Notes: generated by a model not told the origin, from the letters alone. Positions 1 through 8,164 are shown, numbered from the stretch's first letter. The stretch: 51,065 nucleotides of DNA from a bacterium (GCA_028719205.1 JAQUKH010000018.1:1-51065); one strand, 5' to 3'. Numbers and translations are program-made.

Positions 1-1189
1 TTACGAACAGTTTTTCCACAGATAATTTCGCGTAATATCTTTTTTTGTCATTGGCAGGGTCATCGTATTTATAAAAACTACTCTCCACACCGAGGGATGT
101 ATTCCAGTTTTTTTTACGGTTGTAGTTCATTTGGAGGTCCGCGATTATTTTTCTGTAATCATTTCCTGTTATCTCGCTGTATCTGGTATCTTTGCGCCCT
201 ATGTCAAAATTCAGCCACGCTCTTTGCAAAGCGTCTTCCAGTATCTCATAATTATATCCGTTCGCGATATAAAACCCCTTATGGTCGAGGTCAATAACGT
301 TATAATCTTTTATAAAATAATCGTATTGCAGGTCTGTTATTAACTTGTTACTAATTTTGTGGATGGTTTTTACATTGTACTGCCGGTATGTATAATCGGA
401 ATCTTCATCGCGGTCATCATCGTCCTTTGTATCCCTTTTTCCCCATTTAAATTTTGTCTCGACCTTGTATATAAACTTACGGGCAAAAACATAATCGATC
501 CCTGTCATAAGATTGTGTTTTGTCCTGTCACGATCTGTTTGTTTATGGTTAAGGTGTTCGATCCCATAACCTCCCGACAACGTTAATCTCTTTTCCAGAA
601 AATATTTATACCCGTCTAATTTGCCGGAATATTTAGACTGGTCATTCTGGTCCGCGGTTACATAATCGTATTTATTGAATCCGGTTAATAAATTTATTGC
701 ATAAAGGCCTTCCTTTTTAAATTTCAATGAAGGCTCAACCATAAATTGGCTGAATTCTCTTTCAGGGCTGTCATAATAACCTTTTTCTTTATAAAGTATT
801 TTCAGGTCAAACTTCAAAGATCTTTCTTTTTGTTTTTCAATGTAATAAAACCAGTTTGTTTTGAAAATTCTTGATTTGTTGTCCAGGGCATCGCTTGAAT
901 CATAATCTTTTATGTATGTAAATGAACTCAGGTCATAACCAACCCGTTCCGACAAGTCCTGTTCAAATTTAACCTGATAATTAGAAAAAGTATAATCAGC
1001 GTCGCTGTCCTCTTCTTCATAATCATCGGCTGTGGACCTTTTCCCTGTTTCACTGAAACTTGATATTCCGCCTTTAAATATTTTTTTCGACGGGGCAATT
1101 TCATCTGCCTTAACAAAAGGAGATAAAATAATCAGGCAAAAGAACAGGAGACTAAACATGTTATTGAGAAAAACAGATTTTCTTGTCAT
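1..1189 (-). CDS. Partial secreted beta-barrel-like outer membrane protein
   Basis: An open frame runs without a stop from an ATG at 1189 off the left edge, giving 396 residues; the C-terminus is outside the window. Residues 1-28 form a signal peptide (charged start, hydrophobic core, VKA before DE). The mature part is rich in alternating polar and aromatic residues, with many Tyr, Lys and Asp and no cysteine motif, as in outer-membrane beta-barrel proteins. I do not recognise a specific family. A TATAAT lies 9 bases before the ATG and there is no ribosome binding site, so the message may be leaderless. It is the last of the minus-strand genes at this end. An extracellular non-barrel protein is possible. 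Confidence 0.6.
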   Translation of the reverse strand, partial: MTRKSVFLNNMFSLLFFCLIILSPFVKADEIAPSKKIFKGGISSFSETGKRSTADDYEEEDSDADYTFSNYQVKFEQDLSERVGYDLSSFTYIKDYDSSDALDNKSRIFKTNWFYYIEKQKERSLKFDLKILYKEKGYYDSPEREFSQFMVEPSLKFKKEGLYAINLLTGFNKYDYVTADQNDQSKYSGKLDGYKYFLEKRLTLSGGYGIEHLNHKQTDRDRTKHNLMTGIDYVFARKFIYKVETKFKWGKRDTKDDDDRDEDSDYTYRQYNVKTIHKISNKLITDLQYDYFIKDYNVIDLDHKGFYIANGYNYEILEDALQRAWLNFDIGRKDTRYSEITGNDYRKIIADLQMNYNRKKNWNTSLGVESSFYKYDDPANDKKRYYAKLSVEKLFV

Positions 1190-1289
1190 AATTTTTAATT
1201 ATATCAAAGATTTTTAATTCTGTTTGATTTTTTTGAGAAATCGCGAATCAGGAAGATGACCGGATGTCCAAAATTTTAATATTTTTTTC

Positions 1290-1985
1290 TTAGTTGGTAT
1301 CTAAACTAATAACTCCATTAATGCCTGATTTTAAAACATACCAAATATTTCCTTCTGATTCGCCGGCCTGGGTAATGCTCTGCAGGGTTTTTAACCATTC
1401 AACTGTCTTTGTTCTTGCTTTTTCCTCTCCATGAACCTTTTTAAATTCATCATATTTTCGCTGTATATTTTCCGGCATATCCAGCGATATGGATATTTCC
1501 TCATCGGTTAAATGAGTAATAACAGAAAGGCTGGATATTACACTATAATTAGTCATTGTACCGGTTGAATCAATTGTATCAGCGGACACTCTGAATTTTA
1601 TCTTACCTTTTGTATTTCTATTAATAATTATTTTACCGCTGAAAACATCATCAGAGGCTTTATCATCACCAATAGCCGCATCACCGTTATCTCTAAGGGC
1701 GATTGTAGTTTCAATGATATTATTGGAGGAATCCAATTCCAGAAGTTTTATGCTTGAAATATCAAGTTTTTTATTATTTTCAATTGCTATGCTGACAACT
1801 ACTTTTGTTTCCTCATTTATAAAGATAGTATCAGGTATCAACCGGGGATCGCTTAAAAACTCAAGAGAGGCAGAACCACTCGCGGCAATACCTTCAAAAA
1901 AGTTCGCGGCAGCCGTAATAGTATTATCACCCGTTACTAAAGAAAAAATCAATAATAAAATTAAAATATTTATTTTATTTTTCAT
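1290..1985 (-). CDS. Secreted protein with a choice-of-anchor-like Ig-type domain
   Basis: This encodes 231 residues with an N-terminal signal peptide (residues 1-26). Residues 45-160 look like an extracellular beta-sandwich: the stretch ALRDNGDAAIGDDKASDD resembles the calcium-loop-like signature seen in choice-of-anchor or Big-type secreted domains. The C-terminal 60 residues are helical and end in a segment (NIWYVLKSGINGVIS) that in longer relatives leads into more domains, so this may be a shortened member. There is no ribosome binding site just before the ATG; instead a strong hairpin with a U-tract ends 5 bases upstream of it. The function is unknown; a surface or adhesion role is only a guess. 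Confidence 0.6.
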   Translation of the reverse strand: MKNKINILILLLIFSLVTGDNTITAAANFFEGIAASGSASLEFLSDPRLIPDTIFINEETKVVVSIAIENNKKLDISSIKLLELDSSNNIIETTIALRDNGDAAIGDDKASDDVFSGKIIINRNTKGKIKFRVSADTIDSTGTMTNYSVISSLSVITHLTDEEISISLDMPENIQRKYDEFKKVHGEEKARTKTVEWLKTLQSITQAGESEGNIWYVLKSGINGVISLDTN

Positions 1986-2419
1986 TTGTTTTTAATAAAA
2001 ATGACGCCATCCCCCAGGTATTGATCATACCAGGAGCGATGGCGCCACTACCTAACTGCCAGTATTATATCTTTGCGCGCTAATTAAAGTCACCTGTCAT
2101 TTCTTACAGGTCAAGAATATATTGTTTAAATTTTATCTATGGAAAGCATATAAAGGGAGGATTCGTTTTTACCGTAGCCATCTGCAAATAATAAATATTT
2201 ATGCGGAGAGGGGTGATAGGGATGGGGCCACCCCTCCCCTGGAAGCCTCTCTCGGATGAGAAACTCCCGTTATATTATTTTCATTGTCCCTGTATCTGAA
2301 ATAATAAAATAAATATATATTAAAAACATTTATTCATTTATTATTGTAAAGCTATTTAGCAGAAAAGTGAATTGGCTATTTCCACTTTTGTTTGACTTAT
2401 TTCTTCTTCAACGGAGGCA
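1986..2419 (-). promoter_or_regulatory. 434-base non-coding region with several hairpins (candidate structured leader RNA)
   Basis: No gene is visible here on either strand. Read on the minus strand, it holds an 11-pair GC-rich hairpin (arms at 2205-2215 and 2229-2239), a small stem TTTCTC/GAGAGA just before it, an ACCTGT/ACAGGT hairpin near 2093-2112, a GCGCAAAG segment near 2073-2080 and the terminator-like hairpin at 1991-2046. The GCGC near 2080 could pair with the GCGC of the terminator arm, which would give an antiterminator. The arrangement suggests a cis-regulatory RNA of unknown class controlling the secreted-protein gene. Confidence 0.4.
1991..2046 (-). terminator. Intrinsic terminator or attenuator hairpin before the secreted-protein gene
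   Basis: On the minus strand GCGCCATC (outer arm) and GGTAT (inner arm) pair with ATACC and GATGGCG, with an internal loop between, and the hairpin is followed by CATTTTTATT. This has the form of an intrinsic terminator. It sits between the YgjP-type gene and the start codon at 1985, so it may end the upstream transcript, or act as an attenuator in the leader of the downstream gene. Confidence 0.5.
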
Positions 2420-3088
2420 TTACAAACTCAAAATTCTGCGGTTATCTTTAAACCATTTTTCTCTTTGTTCGTAATCAGGCATTACGGCTTTGACTTTACT
2501 CCAAAATCTATCCTTGTGATTTTTTTCCACAAGATGCGCGAGCTCATGCACTACCACATAATCGATCATATTGACCGGCGCCATAATAAGCTTCCAGCTG
2601 AAATTTATCGATCCGCACGGGCCGCATGAACCCCATCGTTTCTCGGCCCTGGTAATCGATATCGAGCTGAATTTCCAGCCTGTTATCCTGCTGTAAAAAT
2701 TGGCTCTTTCGGTTATTATTTCCAACGCTTTTCCCCTATACCATTGGATCATTTTCGCCCTGCTGTCACTTAAATATTTATCAGGAAAATACAAATAATC
2801 CGTCAAAGTAACCGCGCCGCAATCCTGTATCTTCAGCTTATAAGTCTCGCCTAAATAAAGGAACTCTTCGCCATCCGTGAATTCCCTTTTTTTAACAAGG
2901 CCGCCATTTTCCAAAACCTGTTTCTTTTTTTTATCTATCCATGATCTTTTTTTAAAAACCAGATCCCTGATAAATTCCATAGTCGTCCGCATAGGCGCGC
3001 GCACAATAAGCGCCGCGTCATTAGAAATGATCAACGCGATAGTTCTTCTCTTGGAACGGATTAATTTATCTATTTTAATTTCTGTCAT
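2420..3088 (-). CDS. YgjP-like (SprT/M48-type) zinc metallopeptidase
   Basis: This 222-residue protein has the YgjP/DUF45 layout. An N-terminal beta-rich part (RSKRRTIALIIS, then AALIVRAP) is followed by the signature WGSCGPCGSINFSWKL and the zinc site HELAHLVEKNHKDRFW, in which the two His of HELAH and a downstream residue bind zinc and the Glu is catalytic. Members are predicted cytoplasmic metallopeptidases, often linked to restriction or stress loci; the substrate is unknown. The start is supported by a TGGAG ribosome binding site 5 bases upstream. It is divergent from the phosphorylase-fold gene at 3185. Confidence 0.85.
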   Translation of the reverse strand: MTEIKIDKLIRSKRRTIALIISNDAALIVRAPMRTTMEFIRDLVFKKRSWIDKKKKQVLENGGLVKKREFTDGEEFLYLGETYKLKIQDCGAVTLTDYLYFPDKYLSDSRAKMIQWYRGKALEIITERANFYSRITGWKFSSISITRAEKRWGSCGPCGSINFSWKLIMAPVNMIDYVVVHELAHLVEKNHKDRFWSKVKAVMPDYEQREKWFKDNRRILSL

Positions 3089-3184
3089 AAAACTCCATTG
3101 CTTTTCAAAAAATAGCTCTTAAATTATACAGTTAAACCTTGAACTTTGATATAATGAAAATAAATATTTATAAAAGGGCCGGAA

Positions 3185-3874
3185 ATGGACAAGTTTGAAA
3201 CTCTTTTTGGTTTAAAAAGACCAGATATAAAAGAAAATTGCATTTTGATGCCTCTTATCTCAAAATATATTTTACAGGCTTTTGATACCCCAAATCTTAC
3301 AAAAGGCAAAATATATTCCTCGGTAAATACTCCGGAGTTTACAATTATACAAACGGGAATGTGCTCCGGTTTTACAGGCGACGCGGCGCTATATTTAAAA
3401 GATACCGCTTGCAGAAACATAATACTTTTCGGCTCATGCGGGCTTGCGGAGGAAAAAGACGGATTTCAAATTGGAAGTTTGGTAAGCCCTTCAAAATGCT
3501 TTTCATATGAAAGTTTCAGCAGTATGCTATTTAAACATAAAGCTGATGTATTTTATCCTGATAAAACGCTATTTGAAAAAATAACACATAAAAATAATGA
3601 AATAAAAAACGTAACCTGTGCCACAGTTTCTTCACTAAAACTGGAGGAAGATAATTTAACTTATTATAAAAACAAAAATATTGATGTTTTTGATATGGAG
3701 TGTTCAGCGTTATTCTCCGCGGGAAACCATATAGGGATCAAGACTGCCGCGCTTTTTTATGTCAGCGACATAGTAAGCTCAAAACCTTTTTATATGAATA
3801 TGGAAGATGCTTCAAAACTAAAAATATCAAACTCCATTAAAAACGCGGTTAATGTTTTAAGCAGATTATTCTAA
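3185..3874 (+). CDS. Nucleoside phosphorylase/hydrolase superfamily (PNP/UDP type) protein
   Basis: This 229-residue protein has hallmarks of the PNP/uridine phosphorylase fold. The glycine-rich ILFGSCGLAEE segment near residue 80 matches the phosphate-loop region, and VFDMECSALFSAG near residue 170 matches the nucleoside-binding M-E motif; a late acidic residue in YVSDIV fits the purine-contacting position. Such enzymes cleave nucleosides with phosphate or water. Substrate cannot be told: purine nucleoside, uridine, methylthioadenosine or futalosine (MqnB-type) are all possible. An AT-rich -10-like TTGATATAAT lies upstream at 3147-3155, and the ribosome binding site is weak (AAGGGCCGG). Confidence 0.7.
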   Translation: MDKFETLFGLKRPDIKENCILMPLISKYILQAFDTPNLTKGKIYSSVNTPEFTIIQTGMCSGFTGDAALYLKDTACRNIILFGSCGLAEEKDGFQIGSLVSPSKCFSYESFSSMLFKHKADVFYPDKTLFEKITHKNNEIKNVTCATVSSLKLEEDNLTYYKNKNIDVFDMECSALFSAGNHIGIKTAALFYVSDIVSSKPFYMNMEDASKLKISNSIKNAVNVLSRLF

Positions 3875-3888
3875 ATCAAATTTTTCGT

Positions 3889-4281
3889 TTACTCCTTTGC
3901 TCCGCTATTTTTTAGTAATTCGATAACTTCTTCGTTTTGGGTATGAATGGCTATTTTCAAAGGAGTCCAGTTATCTGAATATCTGGCATTTATATCAACC
4001 CCTTTTTCTATAAGAAGTTTTATAACATCTATGTATCCATTGTAAATAGCAATATTTAATATCGTCCAGCCTTGACGGTTTTTAGTATTAATATCAGCTC
4101 CGGTTTCTAACAAGCGTTTCACTTCAATTACATTTCCCATCTCAACAGCTCTCACTAACAAATAATTTTTATCCGGTTTTTTTTCTGCATTACTATACAT
4201 AGATTTTGTCGTACTGCAGCTGCACATTAAAAAAAGATTTAACACCAAATATATCAATACTGTTTTATTTAAGGTTTTCAT
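3889..4281 (-). CDS. Ankyrin-repeat lipoprotein
   Basis: This encodes 130 residues. The N-terminus is a lipoprotein signal peptide with lipobox LFLMC followed by SC. Residues 40-130 hold about three ankyrin repeats; typical features include VKRLLETGADINTKNRQGWT, VIKLLIEKGVDINARYSDNW and a last repeat ending LLKNSGA. Ankyrin repeats mediate protein contacts, so it is probably a membrane-anchored periplasmic binding or scaffold protein. A ribosome binding site AAAGGAGGAAAAA precedes the ATG. It converges on the phosphorylase-fold gene with a 14-base gap. No partner is evident nearby. Confidence 0.8.
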   Translation of the reverse strand: MKTLNKTVLIYLVLNLFLMCSCSTTKSMYSNAEKKPDKNYLLVRAVEMGNVIEVKRLLETGADINTKNRQGWTILNIAIYNGYIDVIKLLIEKGVDINARYSDNWTPLKIAIHTQNEEVIELLKNSGAKE

Positions 4282-4337
4282 TTTTTCCTCCTTTCAAAAA
4301 AATCATTTTGTATTAATTTAAAATGACTCAAAAACAA

Positions 4338-4371
4338 AAAAGCCACTTAATATAAATATTAAGTGACTTTT
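4338..4371 (-). terminator. Intrinsic terminator of the 31-residue protein gene
   Basis: A 16-base inverted repeat (AAAAGCCACTTAATAT with one mismatch to its partner) with a 2-base loop is followed on the minus strand by TTTTTGTTTTTG. It lies 38 bases after the stop codon of the small gene at 4409-4504 and upstream of the ankyrin gene. Confidence 0.75.
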
Positions 4372-4408
4372 GTTACTAAAAATAACCTTTGTCCTTAAAG
4401 ACCAGTTA

Positions 4409-4504
4409 TTAACCTTTTTTCGCTTTTTTCTCCAGGCGTTTTTCTTTCAATGTTTTTACAGGCTTCTTTTTATCATTTTTTTTTGTGATCATACCTTTTG
4501 CCAT
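4409..4504 (-). CDS. 31-residue lysine-rich basic protein
   Basis: A small gene on the minus strand starts with ATG at 4504 and stops at 4409. The product begins MAKGMITKKNDKKKP and ends LKEKRLEKKAKKG; about half its residues are Lys or Arg and it has no cysteine or membrane segment. An excellent ribosome binding site (AAAGGAGAAAAC) precedes the ATG and a clean intrinsic terminator follows, so it looks like a one-gene transcript. The charge suggests binding to nucleic acid or the ribosome, but I know no assigned function. Similar short MAKG-starting basic peptides occur in other bacteria and are often missed in annotation. Confidence 0.65.
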   Translation of the reverse strand: MAKGMITKKNDKKKPVKTLKEKRLEKKAKKG

Positions 4505-4619
4505 ATGTTTTCTCCTTTTGTTTAAAGTTATATTTAAATTGGTCTACAGCTACATTTTAAGGGGATATTTTATTTAAGTCAAGCAAAAATCAGCAAAGCT
4601 GATTTTATGGATAAATAGC

Positions 4620-4649
4620 TTGACTATTTTTTCGTAAAAACTATATAAT
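4620..4649 (+). promoter_or_regulatory. Near-consensus promoter of nth
   Basis: TTGACT at 4620-4625 and TATAAT at 4644-4649 are separated by 18 bases. The start codon GTG lies at 4659, nine bases after the -10 box and with no ribosome binding site, so transcription should begin at or a few bases before the start codon. Confidence 0.7.
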
Positions 4650-4658
4650 ATAAAAATA

Positions 4659-5285
4659 GTGAACATAAATTTAAGTAAAATATTAAACCTGCTAAAAAAA
4701 GAATATCCAAAAGCTAAGACCGCGCTTAATTTCTCCAATCCTCTGGAGATACTGGTTTCAACAATACTATCGGCGCAATGCACCGATAAAAGAGTAAATA
4801 TAGTTACCGAAAGCCTTTTTAAGAAATATAAAAGTGCCAAAGACTTCGCGAACGCGGACATAAAAATATTCGAACAGGAAATACGCTCAACCGGTTTTTA
4901 CCATAATAAGGCAAAAAATATTATCTCTGCCTGCAAAAAAATCCTGAAGGATTTTAACGGCAAGGTTCCCAGCTCCATGGAAGAATTAATTCAATTGCCG
5001 GGCGTCGCCAGAAAAACCGCGAATATTGTGCTTTTGAACGGCTTCAGAAAGGTTGAAGGCATTGCCGTCGATACGCATGTAAAGAGATTAAGCCAGAGGT
5101 TAGGATTAAGCAAAAATGATGATCCCGTTAAAATTGAAAAAGACCTTATGGAAATGCTGGATAAAAAAGAATGGGGAGGTTTCGCGAATCTTTTGGTTGA
5201 ACACGGAAGAAAGATCTGCGCGGCAAAAAAACCAAAACACGACGAATGCGTGTTGAAAGACCTTTGCCCGTCAAAAAATATTTAA
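4659..5285 (+). CDS. nth: Endonuclease III-type DNA glycosylase/AP lyase
   Basis: This 208-residue protein matches Nth over its full length. It removes oxidised pyrimidines from DNA and cuts the abasic site by beta-elimination. The helix-hairpin-helix LPGVARKTANIVL with its catalytic Lys and the Asp of VDTHVKRL near residue 138 are present. The C-terminal iron-sulphur motif is altered: C187, C197 and C203 are in place, but the second ligand position is His194 (C-x6-H-x2-C-x5-C) rather than Cys. The start is GTG at 4659, fixed by alignment to the family and by a promoter whose -10 box lies just upstream. Confidence 0.93.
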   Translation: MNINLSKILNLLKKEYPKAKTALNFSNPLEILVSTILSAQCTDKRVNIVTESLFKKYKSAKDFANADIKIFEQEIRSTGFYHNKAKNIISACKKILKDFNGKVPSSMEELIQLPGVARKTANIVLLNGFRKVEGIAVDTHVKRLSQRLGLSKNDDPVKIEKDLMEMLDKKEWGGFANLLVEHGRKICAAKKPKHDECVLKDLCPSKNI

Positions 5286-5306
5286 ATTATAAGACGCATT
5301 TAGGCC

Positions 5307-5369
5307 ATAGGTATCTTTTTGCTTAAACCCGTCCGCCTAGGCGGACTATAGACGCAAAAAGAAACCTAT
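5307..5369. repeat. Imperfect palindromic intergenic repeat
   Basis: Outer arms ATAGGTATCTTTTTGC (5307-5322) and GCAAAAAGAAACCTAT (5354-5369) pair with one mismatch around the perfect palindrome GTCCGCCTAGGCGGAC (5331-5346). It fills the gap between nth and the next gene. It could fold into a long RNA hairpin but has no T-tract, so it is more likely a mobile palindromic repeat than a terminator. Confidence 0.7.
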
Positions 5370-5397
5370 AACCCAAATTTTCCAAACCGAGGTGTAA

Positions 5398-6384
5398 ATG
5401 AAATACAAAACACTTATCCTTGAAAGAAGATCCATAGAAAATATTATTAATATGAAGGATGTCATTAAGGCTATGGAATACGCTTACAGGGAATATGGGA
5501 TGAACCGGTGCAAGATGCCTCCCAAGCTTTATTTGAATCTGGATAAACATAAAGGTGATTTCAGGGCCATGCCGGGATATATTGAACGCTTGAATAAATG
5601 CGCACTCAAATGGGTGAACGTCCATCCTGAAAACACCGCGAAAGGATTACCGACCGTAATGGCGGTAATTATTTTAAGCGACCCGTCAAACGGTTTCCCT
5701 CTTTGCATTATGGATGGAACTCTTGCGACTAATCTCAGGACCGGCGCCGCTGGGGGATTAGCGGCAAAATATCTGGCAAGAAAAAACTCTAACATTATTG
5801 GCCTTGTAGGCTGCGGCGTACAGGCAAAGACCCAGCTTATGGCATTGAACGAACTTTTCAATATTAAAGAAGTAATGGTATGGGGAAACAAGCAATCCTT
5901 TATAAATAATTTTATTAAAAATAAAAAAAAAATAGGACTGAAATTTACGGCAGCAAAAAACGTAAAGGAATGCGTTAGGAACAGCGACATCGTTATCACG
6001 ACAACTCCTTCAAGAAAACCTCTGGTAAAGCTTGAATGGCTGAAAAAAGGAGTTCATATAAACGCGATCGGGGCGGACGCGAAAGGAAAAGAAGAGCTGG
6101 ATCCGCTTATTTTGAAAAACGCGAAGGTTATTGTTGATTCCTGGGAGCAGGCATCCCATAGCGGGGAAATAAATCTACCAGTCTCAAAAGGCATTATTTC
6201 TAAAAAAGACATATACGCCGATATCGGCGAAATCGTAACCGGCAGAAAAAAAGCAAGAACCAATGAAAATGAGATAACCGTTTTTGATTCGACCGGCCTC
6301 GCTATTCAGGATGTGGCAATCGCCAACCTTATCTACAAAACCGCCCTTAAAAAGAAATTAGGAATGTGGGTTAATCTTATCTAA
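5398..6384 (+). CDS. Ornithine cyclodeaminase / mu-crystallin family protein
   Basis: This 328-residue protein belongs to the family of NAD(P)-dependent ornithine cyclodeaminase, archaeal alanine dehydrogenase and related imine reductases. It shows the substrate-binding segment KMPPKLYLNL, the conserved RTGAAGGLAAKYLARK, the Rossmann motif GLVGCGVQAKTQ and the later NAIGADAKGKEELDP with its conserved Asp. Members make proline from ornithine or reductively aminate keto acids, and this cannot be resolved by sequence reading. A ribosome binding site (GAGGTG) sits 5 bases before the ATG. It follows a palindromic repeat, so it may be transcribed apart from nth. Confidence 0.85.
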   Translation: MKYKTLILERRSIENIINMKDVIKAMEYAYREYGMNRCKMPPKLYLNLDKHKGDFRAMPGYIERLNKCALKWVNVHPENTAKGLPTVMAVIILSDPSNGFPLCIMDGTLATNLRTGAAGGLAAKYLARKNSNIIGLVGCGVQAKTQLMALNELFNIKEVMVWGNKQSFINNFIKNKKKIGLKFTAAKNVKECVRNSDIVITTTPSRKPLVKLEWLKKGVHINAIGADAKGKEELDPLILKNAKVIVDSWEQASHSGEINLPVSKGIISKKDIYADIGEIVTGRKKARTNENEITVFDSTGLAIQDVAIANLIYKTALKKKLGMWVNLI

Positions 6385-6502
6385 GTTTCTTCATATTAAA
6401 CTAAATATTTCTCTAATATATTGCTAAAACAGAAACCTGTTAATATAAAAATGGGTATATTAAATATATTAACAAGCACATGGAATAAAATCGGGAGATT
6501 AA

Positions 6503-6901
6503 GTGATAAGCTATATTCACAAAATATTAAAAAAAGTATTAATTTTTGTGTTATTGTTCATTGGGATATTAGGCATATCTAAGATCTATGCTGATGATAG
6601 TTTTTCCCATCAGCAAATAGAAAACGAATTAAATAAAAATGATGTAAAAGAACAGATACTGAAATATCTTGAATCATCAAAGAATTATGCTCCATTCCAG
6701 AAAGAAGAACTGAAAAAATCTAGCATAAATGATTTTACAATAAAACTATCTTCCTATATAGTATTTAGTAATCCTGTTATAAAAAAAGAACAAATAATTA
6801 TGGTTGGAGAATTTCCCGAATATTTTTATATTAAAAAAATAACGATAAAACAGCAGGATTATCTTATGGATCCCAACAAGAAAAAGTATTTCACACCTTA
6901 A
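6503..6901 (+). CDS. N-terminal part of a probably frameshifted secreted protein
   Basis: The frame codes 132 residues from a GTG at 6503 with a GGGAG ribosome binding site 5 bases upstream. A signal peptide or membrane anchor covers residues 1-30 (hydrophobic run ending SKIYADD). The rest is unrecognised. The frame stops at 6901 just as the next frame, which has no good start or ribosome binding site, carries on. Reading the +1-shifted frame upstream of 6907 gives QQEKVFHTLIGLFQNKLKEF, which is natural-looking. The two are therefore probably one gene of about 510 codons broken by a frameshift or sequencing error around the A-rich 6876-6888. Confidence 0.5.
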   Translation: MISYIHKILKKVLIFVLLFIGILGISKIYADDSFSHQQIENELNKNDVKEQILKYLESSKNYAPFQKEELKKSSINDFTIKLSSYIVFSNPVIKKEQIIMVGEFPEYFYIKKITIKQQDYLMDPNKKKYFTP

Positions 6902-6906
6902 TTGGT

Positions 6907-8055
6907 TTGTTCCAAAATAAATTAAAGGAGTTTGTTCCATTATCAGATACGTTTTACAAGGATGTAAATATTAGTTTTGAAGAAATAGTAGGAAATCTGC
7001 CATTATTCATTTTGATTAATGGATTATACGAGAATAGACACGAGGATTATTTGGGCCGTAATGGCCCTAAATATTGTGAAATATTCTCTTATGATTTCTC
7101 TTCTGGCCAATATATATTGAATGATAGGTTTTACAACTATGTTCGCGTGTCAGCAGATGGCCCAACAGGCGGCAGTGATTATATTGATATTTCGAATGTA
7201 AAATTTGTCAGCACAAAACAGAAAGGGGTTAAAAATCTAGTTGTTACAACTGAGAGAAACGGAGAAAGTACCTACTTTGATTTTGTTGAATTCAGAGATA
7301 AAGAAAAAATATTTAACAATTGGGTGAAAGAAGATCTATTCAAATGGGATGGAAAAAAGTTTTTATTATATAAAACTATTGAAGATGGAAAGATCACTTT
7401 TGACACTGAAAAATTAAATGAATTAAATAATTTGCTTAAAGTAAATTCTAAAGAAATAACTGTAGAAATAATTAATTTTATGGCTAATTCTAATGGTGAA
7501 ATCGCTAAATCAACATATTATAAAATAGCGGAAAGACTCACGTTGTTAAGAGAAATAGATAAAAAATCATATAAAGATTCAATAGATAACCTCGTGCAAT
7601 TAGCTGCAACCGGTACAGCGGAAGAGAGGGATGTGTGCATTAAGATGCTTTATAGGTATTACAACGTAAAAAATCCTCCTGGCTTTGAACAAAACCAGAT
7701 CGACATATTGCGTAAAACCATTGATGAAAAAAATCTGCCCCAATATTTAAATAATATTTTAATCCGTATTCTCAGCCACGCAGGAGATGAAAATGTTTTA
7801 CCAATAGCTTTAAAATCACTTGAATTAGCTCTAGATAAGGATACACTAACGGCAATGGATGTAATATCCTGCATTGAAGAGCTGGCTGAAAAAGGTGTTC
7901 AATTTTCACAAGATCATATTTTAGTGCTGAAAAAAGCTGCCAGTTCAGATATACCGTCAGATATAGGAGATGTTGCAGAAACTATTGGCGATGTTGCAAA
8001 TAGGATTTTGCAGAAGATAATGGCAAACGAAGAAAAAAGACATACATTAAAGTAA
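6907..8055 (+). CDS. C-terminal part of the frameshifted secreted protein, with helical repeats
   Basis: The frame (382 residues if begun at TTG 6907) has no convincing start; the nearest ribosome-site-like sequence (TAAAGGAG) is followed by no ATG or GTG in frame. The first 150 residues are mixed beta-strand. From about residue 200 to the end it is helical and resembles HEAT/ARM repeats (NLVQLAATGTAEERDVC, then ILIRILSHAGDENVLPIA). I do not recognise the family or function. It probably continues the signal-peptide frame at 6503-6901. No operon partner is evident; a leaderless radical SAM gene follows 116 bases later. Confidence 0.5.
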   Translation: MFQNKLKEFVPLSDTFYKDVNISFEEIVGNLPLFILINGLYENRHEDYLGRNGPKYCEIFSYDFSSGQYILNDRFYNYVRVSADGPTGGSDYIDISNVKFVSTKQKGVKNLVVTTERNGESTYFDFVEFRDKEKIFNNWVKEDLFKWDGKKFLLYKTIEDGKITFDTEKLNELNNLLKVNSKEITVEIINFMANSNGEIAKSTYYKIAERLTLLREIDKKSYKDSIDNLVQLAATGTAEERDVCIKMLYRYYNVKNPPGFEQNQIDILRKTIDEKNLPQYLNNILIRILSHAGDENVLPIALKSLELALDKDTLTAMDVISCIEELAEKGVQFSQDHILVLKKAASSDIPSDIGDVAETIGDVANRILQKIMANEEKRHTLK

Positions 8056-8135
8056 GATAAGTATTATTTTATTCTACTTTTAAAATTTATAGCACATTAT
8101 CCGGACTTATTTACAAGATACGTGAATGGTATTTA

Positions 8136-8164
8136 TTGCATAATTATCACAATTATATTACAAT
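8136..8164 (+). promoter_or_regulatory. Promoter of the radical SAM gene at 8172
   Basis: TTGCAT at 8136-8141 and TACAAT at 8159-8164 are spaced by 17 bases. The ATG at 8172 lies seven bases after the -10 box, with no ribosome binding site between them. An in-frame TTG at 8136 is part of the -35 box and so should not be taken as the start codon. Confidence 0.6.

Noticed and set aside
1986-2110. Possible c-di-GMP-I riboswitch (GCGCAAAG core, nearby GAAA-containing hairpin)
   Set aside because: The pairing partner expected on the 5' side is missing and 13 extra bases separate the hairpin from the core, so I do not name the class.
5529-5999. Long open frame on the minus strand inside the ornithine cyclodeaminase-family gene
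   Set aside because: It mirrors the real gene, has no domain or ribosome site, and its composition follows the coding strand.
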